Assembly: GCA_036563245.1 (NCBI GenBank)
Contig: DATCMU010000047.1
Coordinates: forward strand, 1 to 64,000
Source of the DNA: DATCMU01 sp036563245
GTDB lineage: Bacteria; Pseudomonadota; Alphaproteobacteria; Rhizobiales; Devosiaceae
DNA length: 64,000 nucleotides
Direction of reading: 5' to 3'
A program made the translations under genes and the position numbers. The notes beneath the pieces were generated by a model. That model saw nothing but the letters and a program-made list of their open reading frames with translations, was not told the origin of the DNA and searched no databases. This document shows, piece by piece, positions 50,991 through 60,147 of this stretch (position 1 is its first letter; every line of letters starts with the position of its first letter).

Positions 50991-52031
50991 TCATATCGCA
51001 AGTGTGGTATCGGGGTCGAACCAGCGGATCCGGTCGGGTCTGGGTTGCAGATGCAGGACGTCGCCGGAGCGAACCACCGTGTCGCTTTCGAGCACGGCCC
51101 GCAGCAGGTGTCCGCCGACATCGCAGGTCGCAAGAGTGTGCGCTCCAAGCGGCTCGACTACGCGCACCGTCGCCGCAATGCCCTGCTCCGCGGGTTCAAG
51201 GTCCTCGGGACGGATGGCAAAATCTATAGTCTTTCGCGCGGCTGCTGGCCCGTCATAGGTCTGCCCGGCCACTTCCCATCGGCCCTCGCCTGCCGAATTT
51301 GCGGTCAGGAAGTTCATCGGAGGATTGCCGATGAATCCACCGACGAAATGCGCGGCGGGGTTTCGGTAAACCTCGACCGGAGACGCCGCCTGCACGATCT
51401 TGCCCTGGTGCATCACGGCAATGCGGTCGGCCATGCTCATCGCCTCGACCTGATCGTGGGTGACATAGATCGTGGTCGTCTTCGATTCCGCGAGCACGCC
51501 CTTGAGTTCCGCGCGCATCTCCATGCGCAGGAGCGCATCCAGATTGGACAAAGGCTCGTCCATAAGTATCACTTCGGGTTCCATTGCCATGGCGCGCGCT
51601 ACGGCCACGCGTTGACGTTGCCCGCCTGAGAGTTGACCGGAATAGCGCTTGAGCAACTGCTCGATATGCATGAGCTCGGCAGTGCGCGAGACGCGTCGCT
51701 CGACTTCGGAATCCTCGATCTTCTGCATGCGCAAGCCAAACGCGATATTCTCGAACACCGTCAGGTGGGGAAAGACCGCATAATTCTGGAAGACCATCGC
51801 AATCCCGCGTTGTCGGGGTGGCAGATGGTCGATCCGGCGTCCGCCAATCCAGACTTCCCCTTCGCTTGGCGTTTCAAGACCGGCAATTATGCGCAGCAGG
51901 GTCGTCTTGCCGCAGCCGGAGGCCCCAAGAAGCACCACGAATTCCTGGTCGGCGATCGTGAGGTCTATGGAGTGAAGAGCGGTGAAGCTGCCAAAGCGTT
52001 TGGCCACGCCCTTGATCTGAATTTCGGCCAT
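50991..52031 (-). CDS. Sugar ABC transporter ATP-binding protein (UgpC/MalK type)
   Basis: This is a 346-residue ATPase that powers sugar import. Motifs are Walker A GASGCGKTT, the signature LSGGQRQRVAVARA, Walker B VILMDEPLSNLDAL, and the switch THDQVEAMSMADRIAVM. A C-terminal TOBE region (from about 240) follows, as in MalK/UgpC. The ATG at 52029-52031 has an AAAGGGA site; 12 upstream residues are not part of the family. It follows the second permease by 22 bases and precedes the glycosidase gene. Confidence 0.94.
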   Translation of the reverse strand: MAEIQIKGVAKRFGSFTALHSIDLTIADQEFVVLLGASGCGKTTLLRIIAGLETPSEGEVWIGGRRIDHLPPRQRGIAMVFQNYAVFPHLTVFENIAFGLRMQKIEDSEVERRVSRTAELMHIEQLLKRYSGQLSGGQRQRVAVARAMAMEPEVILMDEPLSNLDALLRMEMRAELKGVLAESKTTTIYVTHDQVEAMSMADRIAVMHQGKIVQAASPVEVYRNPAAHFVGGFIGNPPMNFLTANSAGEGRWEVAGQTYDGPAAARKTIDFAIRPEDLEPAEQGIAATVRVVEPLGAHTLATCDVGGHLLRAVLESDTVVRSGDVLHLQPRPDRIRWFDPDTTLAI

Positions 52032-52053
52032 TGTCGTTTGTCCCTTTCGGTGC

Positions 52054-52899
52054 CTAGCGGTTGGCAATACCCCACATGGCGAAGAGATATTTGCGGACGG
52101 CGAAGATGAAGATCAGCGCCGGGATGACGAGGACCGCGCCGCCGGCGAACTTGAGCGGCAGAGGCGAAACATCGAGACTTTGAAGCAGGAATGCCGTCAG
52201 CGTCCGGTTCTTGATGGTCAGGACCGCGGCTGCAAAAACCTCGTTCCACGAGATGACGAAGGCGAATACGGCCGACGCGGCAAGGCCTGGCATGACCAGG
52301 GGCATCACGACCTTGCGGAACGCGCCCAGCCTGGTGCAGCCCAGTGTCCAGGCAGCTTCCTCGAGTTCTATCGGAACCCCGGAGAACAGCGAAAAGGTGA
52401 TGAGCACCGCAAACGGCAGCGCCAGGGTTGTGTGCACCAAGGCAAGGCCGAACACGGTGTCATCCAGCCCCACGCGTATGAACATCACGGCGAGCGGCAG
52501 CGCCAGCAGCGGGAGCGGGAATGCCCGTGTCATGAGCACGAGGACGCGAAAAAGGTTCTTGCCCGGGAAATCGAACCTTGAAAGCGCATAGCCGGCCGGA
52601 GCACCGATCAGGACCGCCAGGACCATGGTGATCGAGGCGGTCATGATCGAATTCCAGAGGGCACGGCCAACGCCGGCGAATTCAATGAAAAACCGCATGC
52701 TCGCCAGATCGAACGAGGGGAAGAACCGTTTCGGAAATCCGGTGACCTCTTCTGGCGACGACAGCGTATTCACGGCCAGCAGGTAGATGGGCACCAGGAC
52801 CCATGCACAGAACAGGACGATGGTGGCCCCGAACAGCAATTTCGCGGCGCGGCGCCTGTCGGGCCGGGCGGCGGCGATGGGTTGTGTGGCGTCGGTCAT
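52054..52899 (-). CDS. Carbohydrate ABC transporter permease (MalG type)
   Basis: This is a 281-residue inner-membrane permease with six helices and the EAA loop, EEAAWTLGCTRLGAFRKVVMPLVMPG, that contacts the ATPase. The N-terminal segment (LLFGATIVLFCAWVLVPIYLLAVNTL) and the C-terminal part VIPALIFIFAVRKYLFAMWG are typical of the MalG/UgpE group. Its ATG overlaps the stop of the first permease by four bases. The sugar specificity is set by the binding protein encoded upstream. Confidence 0.94.
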   Translation of the reverse strand: MTDATQPIAAARPDRRRAAKLLFGATIVLFCAWVLVPIYLLAVNTLSSPEEVTGFPKRFFPSFDLASMRFFIEFAGVGRALWNSIMTASITMVLAVLIGAPAGYALSRFDFPGKNLFRVLVLMTRAFPLPLLALPLAVMFIRVGLDDTVFGLALVHTTLALPFAVLITFSLFSGVPIELEEAAWTLGCTRLGAFRKVVMPLVMPGLAASAVFAFVISWNEVFAAAVLTIKNRTLTAFLLQSLDVSPLPLKFAGGAVLVIPALIFIFAVRKYLFAMWGIANR

Positions 52900-53741
52900 A
52901 TCTGCGCCTCACGAGGTACGCGCAACGTGCGCAGGAAAAACAGGGTGAAGCCGATCGAGATGGCAAGGATCACCAGCGCGTAAGCCGCGGCGACGTTGTG
53001 ATCCTGCAGGTTGAACTGCCAGTTGTAGGTCTCGCCCATAAGCACCGGCAGATTGGTGCCGCCAAGCGCGGCGACCACCGCAAAGACCTCGAATGCGAGA
53101 ATGGTGCGCAGGATCAGTGCCGTTTGCAGGCTGGGCCGCAGCAGGGGCAGCGTGACCTTGATGAACCGCTGCCACGGGCTGGCGCCGAACACTTCCGCCG
53201 CCTCGTAGTATTCCTTGGGGATGAGTCCCATTCCGGCCACGATGATGACGAGCATGATCGCGGTTGCGCGCCAGATCTCGGCCAGCGCCACTGCCAGAAA
53301 GATCACCGCCTTGTTCTGGTAGCCGAGAAACATGACCGGTTGGGAGACGAGGCCGAAGCTGTGCAAAATGGAGTTGAGGAAGCCCGACTGATCGAAGATC
53401 GCCAGCCAGATGATGCCGGCGGCAAGATCGGAAATGCCAAGCGGAATGGTCAGGATGTAGAGAACCGCACTCCTGCCCTTCTCCATCTTGGCCACCACCG
53501 AGGCCATGCCCAGCGCCATGACCGTTTGCACCGGGACGACGGCGGCAGCGAGCAGCACCGTGTTCCAGAAGGTCGTGGGGAACTTCCAGTAGCCGATCAT
53601 GTTCTGGAAATGGTCGAGCGTGGGCCCGTTCGGTCCGGTGAAGGCCTCAACGGCCACAAGAGCGAAGGGGTAGAGGAAGAAAACGCACAGGAACGCCGTC
53701 GCCGGCAGCAGCAGCAGATATGGCAGGGCCTTCTGTGACAT
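52896..53741 (-). CDS. Carbohydrate ABC transporter permease (MalF/UgpA type)
   Basis: This is a 281-residue permease, the partner of the following MalG-type protein. It has six helices and the EAA-type loop YEAAEVFGASPWQRFIKVTLPLLRPSL. I start at the ATG at 53739-53741, eight bases after GGAG; a GTG just before it gives one extra residue. A 181-base gap with strong palindromes separates it from the binding-protein gene, as often seen where the binding protein is made in excess. Confidence 0.94.
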   Translation of the reverse strand: MSQKALPYLLLLPATAFLCVFFLYPFALVAVEAFTGPNGPTLDHFQNMIGYWKFPTTFWNTVLLAAAVVPVQTVMALGMASVVAKMEKGRSAVLYILTIPLGISDLAAGIIWLAIFDQSGFLNSILHSFGLVSQPVMFLGYQNKAVIFLAVALAEIWRATAIMLVIIVAGMGLIPKEYYEAAEVFGASPWQRFIKVTLPLLRPSLQTALILRTILAFEVFAVVAALGGTNLPVLMGETYNWQFNLQDHNVAAAYALVILAISIGFTLFFLRTLRVPREAQI

Positions 53742-53762
53742 CACGGTTTCTCCGTTCGCAAC

Positions 53763-53796
53763 GGGTTCCGGGACCCGCCGGGGTCCGCCCGGACCC
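53763..53796. repeat. Palindrome cluster between binding protein and permease genes
   Basis: GGGTCC-GCCC-GGACCC at 53781-53796 is a perfect 6-bp stem, next to a second imperfect GGGT/ACCC pair (53763-53776). In RNA these would fold into stem-loops within the operon message. Such hairpins often protect the upstream message and lower downstream expression. No T run follows, so this is not a simple terminator. Confidence 0.5.
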
Positions 53797-53922
53797 GAGG
53801 GCCCGAGCGGCAGGAGGAGAGAGGGAGCAAAGTGAACGCAACGATTCCGCCGCTTCGCTCAATTGCCTGATTTCTCGACCAATATCCGGGACTGGGACAC
53901 GCGGCCCAACCTCGGAATGGCC

Positions 53923-55200
53923 TCAGTTGACCGGGCAGGCGCCGTCGGATGGCTGGTCGGGCGCCCAGCACGGCGCGTTCGCCTGGGTCATGATATCGCG
54001 CAGCGCGCCAGCCTCGTCGTCGAGGGTGGACTTGATGTCCTGGCCACCCAGGACAATGCGCTGGAACGTGTCGATATAGACCTGGTTGAACTTGCCACCC
54101 AGATCGCCGAGCCCCACCGGGAGCAGGCCGGGGTTGGCGTCTGCGGAGCCGGACATTTTCGCAATGGCGGCACCCGACATCTTCACGGCGTTCGGCATGT
54201 CGTCAGGCAGCGTAACATCGACCACGGGGAAGAAGTTCGTCGCCCTCAGGGTTTCGATCTGGGTCTCCGGCTTCATCATGTAGGCGACCAGGGCCTTGGC
54301 CTTGTCCATGTCCGGCGCGGTCTTGGGTATGGCGATACCGGCAACCACAGGCATGAAGCCGCGGCCGGTCGGGCCGGCGGGCGCCGGGAATGCCACGAAG
54401 TCGTCGGGCTTCTGGTTGAAGGCGTCGGCGAGGCGCGCCGTATGATCGAACGCCACCCACACGTCACCAGAGAGTAAAGGCTCCTGCATGAAGGCGTAGT
54501 TGGTGGAATTGGGGTTGGTGTACTTCCACAATTCGCTCAGCTTCTCCCAGGCCGTAACGGCTTCGGGCGAACGGAACTTGGTCACCATGGAGTTGGTGTA
54601 GGAAGGATAGAGGTAGCCCTGAAGGAACCGGTGCAGCAGACCCTTTGGACCGGCAGGCAGGCCGAATTTCGGCGACCCGGTCTTTTCGGCGAGGTTCCTG
54701 GCCCATGCGATCAGCTGGTCATAGGTGAGCGCGTTGATATCGGCGCCTTCAGGCAGGTATTCGAGGGCCTTCTTGTTGGCGGCCATGATGTAGGTCGCCT
54801 GCATCCAGGGCAGGTATTTCTGTTCGTTGGTGCCCAGCATGCCAAGCTTCTTGAACGTCTGGTTGACCTTGACGCCACCCAGATCGATGCTGGACAGGTC
54901 GATCAGGTCATTCTCCACCGATGTGAAGTCGCCATGCAGGCCGCCGAGTACGCCGATGCTGCCCTTGCCCGACTGCGCCTCCGCCTGGATGCGCGTCAGC
55001 CAGGGGCCGCCGTCCTGCGGCTGATAGTCGACCTGGCCGTCGAAACCCTTGAGCACCTGCTCGCGCATTGCCTGGGTTTCCTGCACGGGCTTGGCCTGCG
55101 TGGACCAGAACAGCACCTGCGCGGACGCACCGCCGGTGCCAAACGCGGCCATTGAGGCTGCTAGGGCGAGGCCTCGTAGCACTTTCCATCTCATTCCCAT
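53923..55200 (-). CDS. Carbohydrate ABC transporter substrate-binding protein
   Basis: This is a 425-residue periplasmic binding protein. The signal peptide ends near GGASA-QV (residue about 27). The mature protein has the two-lobed features of extracellular solute-binding family 1: VDYQPQDGGPWLTRIQAEAQSG, a central SGDVWVAFDHTARLADAF, and an end region with FNQVYIDTFQRIVLGGQD. It starts with ATG at 55198-55200 behind a GGGAGGAAT site, 29 bases after lacI, so it is co-transcribed with it. The ligand is unknown; the glycosidase at the end of the operon suggests a small glycoside. Confidence 0.92.
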   Translation of the reverse strand: MGMRWKVLRGLALAASMAAFGTGGASAQVLFWSTQAKPVQETQAMREQVLKGFDGQVDYQPQDGGPWLTRIQAEAQSGKGSIGVLGGLHGDFTSVENDLIDLSSIDLGGVKVNQTFKKLGMLGTNEQKYLPWMQATYIMAANKKALEYLPEGADINALTYDQLIAWARNLAEKTGSPKFGLPAGPKGLLHRFLQGYLYPSYTNSMVTKFRSPEAVTAWEKLSELWKYTNPNSTNYAFMQEPLLSGDVWVAFDHTARLADAFNQKPDDFVAFPAPAGPTGRGFMPVVAGIAIPKTAPDMDKAKALVAYMMKPETQIETLRATNFFPVVDVTLPDDMPNAVKMSGAAIAKMSGSADANPGLLPVGLGDLGGKFNQVYIDTFQRIVLGGQDIKSTLDDEAGALRDIMTQANAPCWAPDQPSDGACPVN

Positions 55201-55229
55201 TTGAATTCCTCCCATCGGGTTTTCAATGT

Positions 55230-56270
55230 CTATCTGGGGTCGGGTGCCGGGCCATGGCTGGCCCTGAGCACGAGTTTGGGCCGCACGAGCCGCGTCAGCG
55301 GCTTGGACGGCCGATCCTGGATGACCGTGGTCAGCATCCCCGCGATCTCCCTTGCGCAATCACGGATCCGGGCGTCGAACGTTGTCAGGCCCGGCGGCGC
55401 GTATGCGGCGGTGGCGAGGTTGTCGAAGCCGACAACAGAAAGATCGCGCGGAATGGAAATCCCCGCCCTTTCAGCCTCTTCGAGGACCGTGAGCGCCAGG
55501 CCATCGAACAGGCAAAGAATTGCCGTGGGACGCTCGGCGGAATGGAGCAGGCGGTTGATCGCCTCGACCCGGTCTCCACGGGCGAAACGCGGCGCGCTGA
55601 CGACATCGAGACGAACATCGGGATCGCCCCTGTTGTCTATGGCGGAGCGCAGCCCCTGCTCGCGCATGTGGCGGAATGTCATCGGTTCGCTGATGGTCAC
55701 AAGGCCGAAATGCCGATGCCCAAGCTCATAGAGCAGGTCGAAAGCCTCGGAGAATGCAGCCGCGCCATCGGTATCGAGCCAATTGAAGGCCAGGCCGGAA
55801 TTGTGGAGGCGGCCATGGGCGACAAAGGGGAAATTCCTCTCAACGAGGTATTCCACCCGCGGGTCCTTCTCCGCGATGCGGTTGATGACCACGCCATCGG
55901 CGCGGCCGGATTCAACCACATGGCGAAGAACCGCAAGCTCATCCTGGCCCTGCGGCGCGGTGGCGAGCAACAGGTCCGAGCCGTGCTTGACCAAGCCTTC
56001 GCCCAGGCCGGTGATGAACTCCCCGAGAAATGAGTCGACAAGATTGGGTCCGCGGATCGGAAGAACCAGTCCGACGAAACCGCTGCGCCCGGAAACCAGC
56101 ATGCGCGCGGCCACGTTCGGCACGTATCCATATTCGGCAGCCGCTTCGGCAACCCTTTGTCGGGTCTGCAAGGCAATCTGTTCATGACCGGCAAGCGCGC
56201 GCGACACCGTCGTGATCGACAGGTCGAGCCGATCGGCCAAGCCCTTCAGGGTCTTGCGTTGCGATGCCAT
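55230..56270 (-). CDS. LacI-family transcriptional regulator
   Basis: This is a 346-residue repressor with an N-terminal helix-turn-helix (LKGLADRLDLSITTVSRALAG) and hinge helix NVAARML. The periplasmic-binding-like effector domain contains GFVGLVLPI, VVINRIAEKDP, and GFDNLATAAYAPPGLTTF. The effector is probably the sugar imported by the operon or a metabolite of it. The ATG at 56268-56270 has a GGGAGG site; 12 extra upstream residues are not supported. Two LacI-type operators lie 45-88 bases upstream of the start. Confidence 0.94.
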   Translation of the reverse strand: MASQRKTLKGLADRLDLSITTVSRALAGHEQIALQTRQRVAEAAAEYGYVPNVAARMLVSGRSGFVGLVLPIRGPNLVDSFLGEFITGLGEGLVKHGSDLLLATAPQGQDELAVLRHVVESGRADGVVINRIAEKDPRVEYLVERNFPFVAHGRLHNSGLAFNWLDTDGAAAFSEAFDLLYELGHRHFGLVTISEPMTFRHMREQGLRSAIDNRGDPDVRLDVVSAPRFARGDRVEAINRLLHSAERPTAILCLFDGLALTVLEEAERAGISIPRDLSVVGFDNLATAAYAPPGLTTFDARIRDCAREIAGMLTTVIQDRPSKPLTRLVRPKLVLRASHGPAPDPR

Positions 56271-56314
56271 CCTGCCTCCCGCGCCGGTCGCCCTGTTCTT
56301 CGGCAATTCCGGTT

Positions 56315-56358
56315 TGAAACGTTTGCATTTTTTGCCACAGCAATTGCAAACGTTTTAA
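56315..56358. promoter_or_regulatory. Double LacI-type operator upstream of lacI
   Basis: Two near-palindromes centred on AACGTT are TGAAACGTTTGCA at 56315-56327 and TGCAAACGTTTTAA at 56345-56358. Their centres are 31 bases apart, about three helical turns. Both resemble the LacI/GalR-type consensus TGCAAACGTTTGCA. They sit in front of lacI and therefore of the whole ABC-glycosidase operon. The remaining 230 or so bases up to cydD show no other clear element, and I found no FNR box there. Confidence 0.75.
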
Positions 56359-56587
56359 ATCTTAGTTTCAGGCCGATTCCGGAGTCAATAGCTCTCGGTT
56401 GCGCCATCGCGCCATGCAGCCGCAAGCATCTGGCTCGCCGGCGAAAAAAATTTCACCGACATATCGGGTCGTCGATACGGCCACTCAGGGATTTGCGGGG
56501 ATACTTTCGCAAGAATTGCGGCGCTGATGCAGATGCGGTCATTCCGCGCAGTTGAGGCGGCGGCGTTTTCGCGCCATACGCTTTGCC

Positions 56588-58315
56588 ATGCTCTCCGAAG
56601 TCTCCGATCAAGAAATCACGGAACCTGAAGCAGATCGCGGCGACGCCTTTTTGGCCGCCGCCCTGCGCGGCGAGGCCACGACCCTGAAACGTGCCAGCTG
56701 GCTGGCGGCAGTCGGCGAATCGATCTGGCCGGTTCAGGCATACGTGCTGGCATCGGCGATCGGGGCAATGGTCGGCGGGGCCGATACGACACAGGACCTG
56801 TGGACCCCTGCCCTGGTGTTCGCGGCGCTGGCCCTTGTGCGGACCGTTTTGGGCGCGGCGGCGTCGCGACTGGCCTTTCTGGGAGCCGAGCGCGTGAAGT
56901 CGCGCCTCAGGCAACGCCTTGTCGAGCGGTTGGGGCAATGGTCGCCGCTGGACGGGCACAAGCCGGACTCGGGAGAAGCGGCGGCGCTGTTCGGCGAAAG
57001 CATCGAGGCCCTCGACCCCTATCTGGTCCGTTATGGACCGGCGCGCTTGCGGGCAACCATCGAGCCTTTGTTCGTGCTGGCCCTGGTTTTGAGCCAGTCA
57101 TGGGCGGCCGCGCTCATCCTGCTTTTCACGGGCCCGCTCATACCGGTGTTCATGGCGCTGATCGGTTCGCGCGCGCGTGCGGCGAGCGAAGCGCAAATGG
57201 TCGAGATACTGAGCATCAACCGCTACCTGGCGGACCGGTTGTCGGGACTGGCGGACATCAAGCTTCTTGGCGCGGTGGACACCGCCGGCGCGCAGTTTTC
57301 CAGCCAGGCCATGGGCGTGAAGCGCGCCACCATGGCGGTGTTGCGCGTGGCGTTCCTGTCATCGGCGGTGCTTGAGCTTTTTGCCGCGGTCGGGGTGGCG
57401 CTCGTCGCGGTCTATGTGGGGTTCAGCCTGCTTGGCATGTTGCATTTCGGGACCTATTCCGCTCCCCTGACCTTCCAGACCGGCCTCTTCGTGCTGATGC
57501 TCTCGCCAGAGTTCTATGCACCGCTGCGCGGGTTTGCCGCCGCCTATCACGACCGGGCCAGTGCCACCGCCGCGGCGGGCGCCCTCGAACGGGCTTTCGG
57601 CTCCGATTTCGTTGCCATACCGACGGATCCAGACCGATCGGCGGCCGCCGACGACGCCGCAACGGGCGTGCAAATCCGCAATCTCGGCTTTCGCCACACG
57701 ACAGAGTTGCCGCGCGTGCTGGACGGTTTCGACCTCGAGATCGCGCCGGGCGAATGGGTGGCGCTGACCGGCCCGAGTGGGGTAGGCAAGACCACGCTGC
57801 TGTCGCTGATTGCCGGCCTCGGCGCGCCGGAGGAAGGCGAAATCGCCTTTCCGTCTCCTTCGAAGGACAGGCCTGCAACCGCGCGTCCACGCATTGCATG
57901 GCTGCCGCAACATCCGTTCTTCTTTCGTGGCACCATCCGTCAGAATCTGACTTTGGGGCGCGGGGGGATCACCGATGCCGAAATCGGGTCGGCGCTTGAA
58001 CTCGCCCAGGCCGCACGGCTTGTTGCTTCCCTGCCGCGCGGGCTTTCCACAATGCTTGGCGAAGGCGGTACGGGCGTTTCGGGGGGTGAAGCGCAGCGCC
58101 TGGCGATAGCCCGGGCAGCTCTTGCGAAGGCCGGCCTCGTGATCGCGGACGAACCCACCGCTCATCTCGATCCGGCCACGGCGGAGGCGGTGCGCGGAGG
58201 GCTGGCCCGGCTCGCGGCAGGGCGTACCCTGATCGTAGCGACCCATGATCCCGTGCTTGCCGCCGCAATGGCACGTGAAGTCGTGATGACGGCCACGGGA
58301 AAGGCAAGACCATGA
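56588..58315 (+). CDS. cydD: Thiol reductant ABC exporter subunit CydD
   Basis: CydD is one half of the CydDC ABC transporter that exports cysteine and glutathione to the periplasm, needed for cytochrome bd assembly. The 575-residue protein has six membrane helices, then a nucleotide-binding domain with Walker A GPSGVGKTT, signature VSGGEAQRLAIARA and Walker B LVIADEPTAHLD. I start at the ATG at 56588; a TTG 12 codons upstream is weaker. Its stop overlaps cydC by four bases. Confidence 0.92.
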   Translation: MLSEVSDQEITEPEADRGDAFLAAALRGEATTLKRASWLAAVGESIWPVQAYVLASAIGAMVGGADTTQDLWTPALVFAALALVRTVLGAAASRLAFLGAERVKSRLRQRLVERLGQWSPLDGHKPDSGEAAALFGESIEALDPYLVRYGPARLRATIEPLFVLALVLSQSWAAALILLFTGPLIPVFMALIGSRARAASEAQMVEILSINRYLADRLSGLADIKLLGAVDTAGAQFSSQAMGVKRATMAVLRVAFLSSAVLELFAAVGVALVAVYVGFSLLGMLHFGTYSAPLTFQTGLFVLMLSPEFYAPLRGFAAAYHDRASATAAAGALERAFGSDFVAIPTDPDRSAAADDAATGVQIRNLGFRHTTELPRVLDGFDLEIAPGEWVALTGPSGVGKTTLLSLIAGLGAPEEGEIAFPSPSKDRPATARPRIAWLPQHPFFFRGTIRQNLTLGRGGITDAEIGSALELAQAARLVASLPRGLSTMLGEGGTGVSGGEAQRLAIARAALAKAGLVIADEPTAHLDPATAEAVRGGLARLAAGRTLIVATHDPVLAAAMAREVVMTATGKARP

Positions 58316-60024
58316 GACATCTGGTCCGTCTCTTGCGCCTGGCTTTCGAACGCGCACCCTTGGCCTTCGTTCTCGGACTTCTCGTTTCCCTGGCCACGGC
58401 GCTTGCCGGTATCGCCCTTCTGGGTGTGGCCGGCTGGTTCATCACCGCCAGTGCCCTTGCCGGGATCGCGGGGGCGGGCCTGATGTTCGAGTTCTTCCGC
58501 CCCTCCGCTTCCATAAGGGGCCTGGCTGTCCTTCGGACTTTCGGCCGATACGGTGAACGGCTGATCACGCATGAAACGACGTTGAGTTTCATCGTGGGGA
58601 TTCGCGAGCGGCTGTTCTACAGCTTCGCCCGGGCGGATTTCGGGAAGCTGGCGCGTCTCAGAAGCGGAGAAATGCTGGCGCGTCTCACCTCGGATGCCGA
58701 CAATCTCGACGGTCTCTATCTGCGCGGCCTGCTTCCCGCATTCACGGCAGTTGTCGGCCTGGCCGCGATCGCTCTGTCACTCATGTACGTGTCGCCGCTC
58801 ATCGCGCTGGGATTCGTGGGCGTCCTCGCATTGGCCGTTCTTGTTGCCGTCCTGCTGGTTCTGCGCGCCGCACCGCGTGATGCGCGCCTGGCGACACTGG
58901 CGCTTGAATCACTACGACTTCGCGCCATCGACCTGGTGCGCGGTCAGGCGGAACTGCTGCTGGCCGGACGCCTCGAGGCCCATTCGAAGACGGTTCTCGA
59001 TGCCGATCGCCGCCGACATCTTTCGGCGAACCGGCTCAACCTCATCGAGATCGCCGGCAATGCGGCAAGCCTGCTTGGCGCGCAGGCGTCGATCCTTATC
59101 GCGCTGCTCCTTGGCGCTTCCGCACTGCATCAAGGCAAGATCGACGCGCCGGGCGTGGTCGTCTTCGTGCTGGTGGCAATCGGCGCCTCGGAGTTGACTG
59201 CGCCGCTGGTCGCGGCGGCGCTTGGGACGGGAAGAACCCTGTTGGCCGCCCGGCGGATCGCCCCAAGGCTGTCCGAACCCAGCCTCATCGCCGCCGATCC
59301 TGTGGAGTTCGGCCAGCCAGCGGCGGAGCCTGGAATGCCGATCCTTCAGATCTCCGGGCTCAGCGGGCGCTCCGGGCAGGCCGTCGATCTCGCCGTCCGG
59401 GATTTTTCGCTTGCCGTCGCGGCCAGAGAGCGGGTGGCGCTTGTCGGACCGAGCGGCAGCGGCAAGTCGACGCTCCTGGGCCTGATTGCCGGCACGCAGG
59501 TTGTCGAGGGCGGAATGGTGCTTCTGGGTGGCATCACCGTTTCGGGCATGCCGGACAGGGTGTTGCGCGAGCAAATGGTCCTTCTGCCGCAAAAAAGCGC
59601 GGTCTTTGCCGGTAGTGTCAGCGACAATCTGCGGCTGGCGCAACCGCGAGCGACGGACACCGAGTTGTGGGCGGCCCTTGAAACGGCGCAGCTTGCCGAA
59701 TTCATCCGGACCCTGCCCGACGGCCTCGAACATAAGCTGCAGGAAGGCGGCAAGGGGCTGTCCGGCGGCCAGAGGCGCCGCCTCGCCCTGGCACGCGCTG
59801 TCCTCAGGCGTCCACCTGTCCTGCTGATGGACGAGCCGACCGAGGGCATGCAGGAAGAGCTTGGCCTGGCGGTTCTGTCGGCGGTCTTTGCGGCCCTGCC
59901 GGAGACGGCAATTGTCTTTGCCACCCACCGCAAAAGTGAAGAGCGTCTGGCAAATCGCGTCATCGATCTTGCTCCCGCCGGCGATGTGACATCTGATCGC
60001 GGTGCAATCACAATACCGATCTGA
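58312..60024 (+). CDS. cydC: Thiol reductant ABC exporter subunit CydC
   Basis: CydC is the second half of the heterodimeric CydDC exporter. The 570-residue protein has an N-terminal membrane domain (GLLVSLATALAGIALLGVAGW, then RTFGRYGERLITHE) and an ATPase with Walker A GPSGSGKST and signature LSGGQRRRLALARA. In the Walker B region, VLLMDEPTEGMQ, the usual Leu-Asp after the Glu is changed to GluGlyMet, and the D-loop is EGMQEEL. The ATG overlaps the cydD stop by four bases. The gene is followed by cydA after 123 bases. Confidence 0.93.
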   Translation: MRHLVRLLRLAFERAPLAFVLGLLVSLATALAGIALLGVAGWFITASALAGIAGAGLMFEFFRPSASIRGLAVLRTFGRYGERLITHETTLSFIVGIRERLFYSFARADFGKLARLRSGEMLARLTSDADNLDGLYLRGLLPAFTAVVGLAAIALSLMYVSPLIALGFVGVLALAVLVAVLLVLRAAPRDARLATLALESLRLRAIDLVRGQAELLLAGRLEAHSKTVLDADRRRHLSANRLNLIEIAGNAASLLGAQASILIALLLGASALHQGKIDAPGVVVFVLVAIGASELTAPLVAAALGTGRTLLAARRIAPRLSEPSLIAADPVEFGQPAAEPGMPILQISGLSGRSGQAVDLAVRDFSLAVAARERVALVGPSGSGKSTLLGLIAGTQVVEGGMVLLGGITVSGMPDRVLREQMVLLPQKSAVFAGSVSDNLRLAQPRATDTELWAALETAQLAEFIRTLPDGLEHKLQEGGKGLSGGQRRRLALARAVLRRPPVLLMDEPTEGMQEELGLAVLSAVFAALPETAIVFATHRKSEERLANRVIDLAPAGDVTSDRGAITIPI

Positions 60025-60147
60025 TTTGATTTCGGTCACTTCGGGAGGAGGATTGTTCGGCTAGAGCCCGTGCGTATACGGGTGAAAAGCCACTCATGTC
60101 CTTGCGCCAAGCGCCAGGAGTGCAGCTCCATTCCGGGAGTAAACATC

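Noticed and set aside
56359..56587. Possible FNR/Anr box before cydD
   Set aside because: No TTGAT-N4-ATCAA match. A weak TTGCG/CGCAA pair near 56495-56515 does not fit the consensus.
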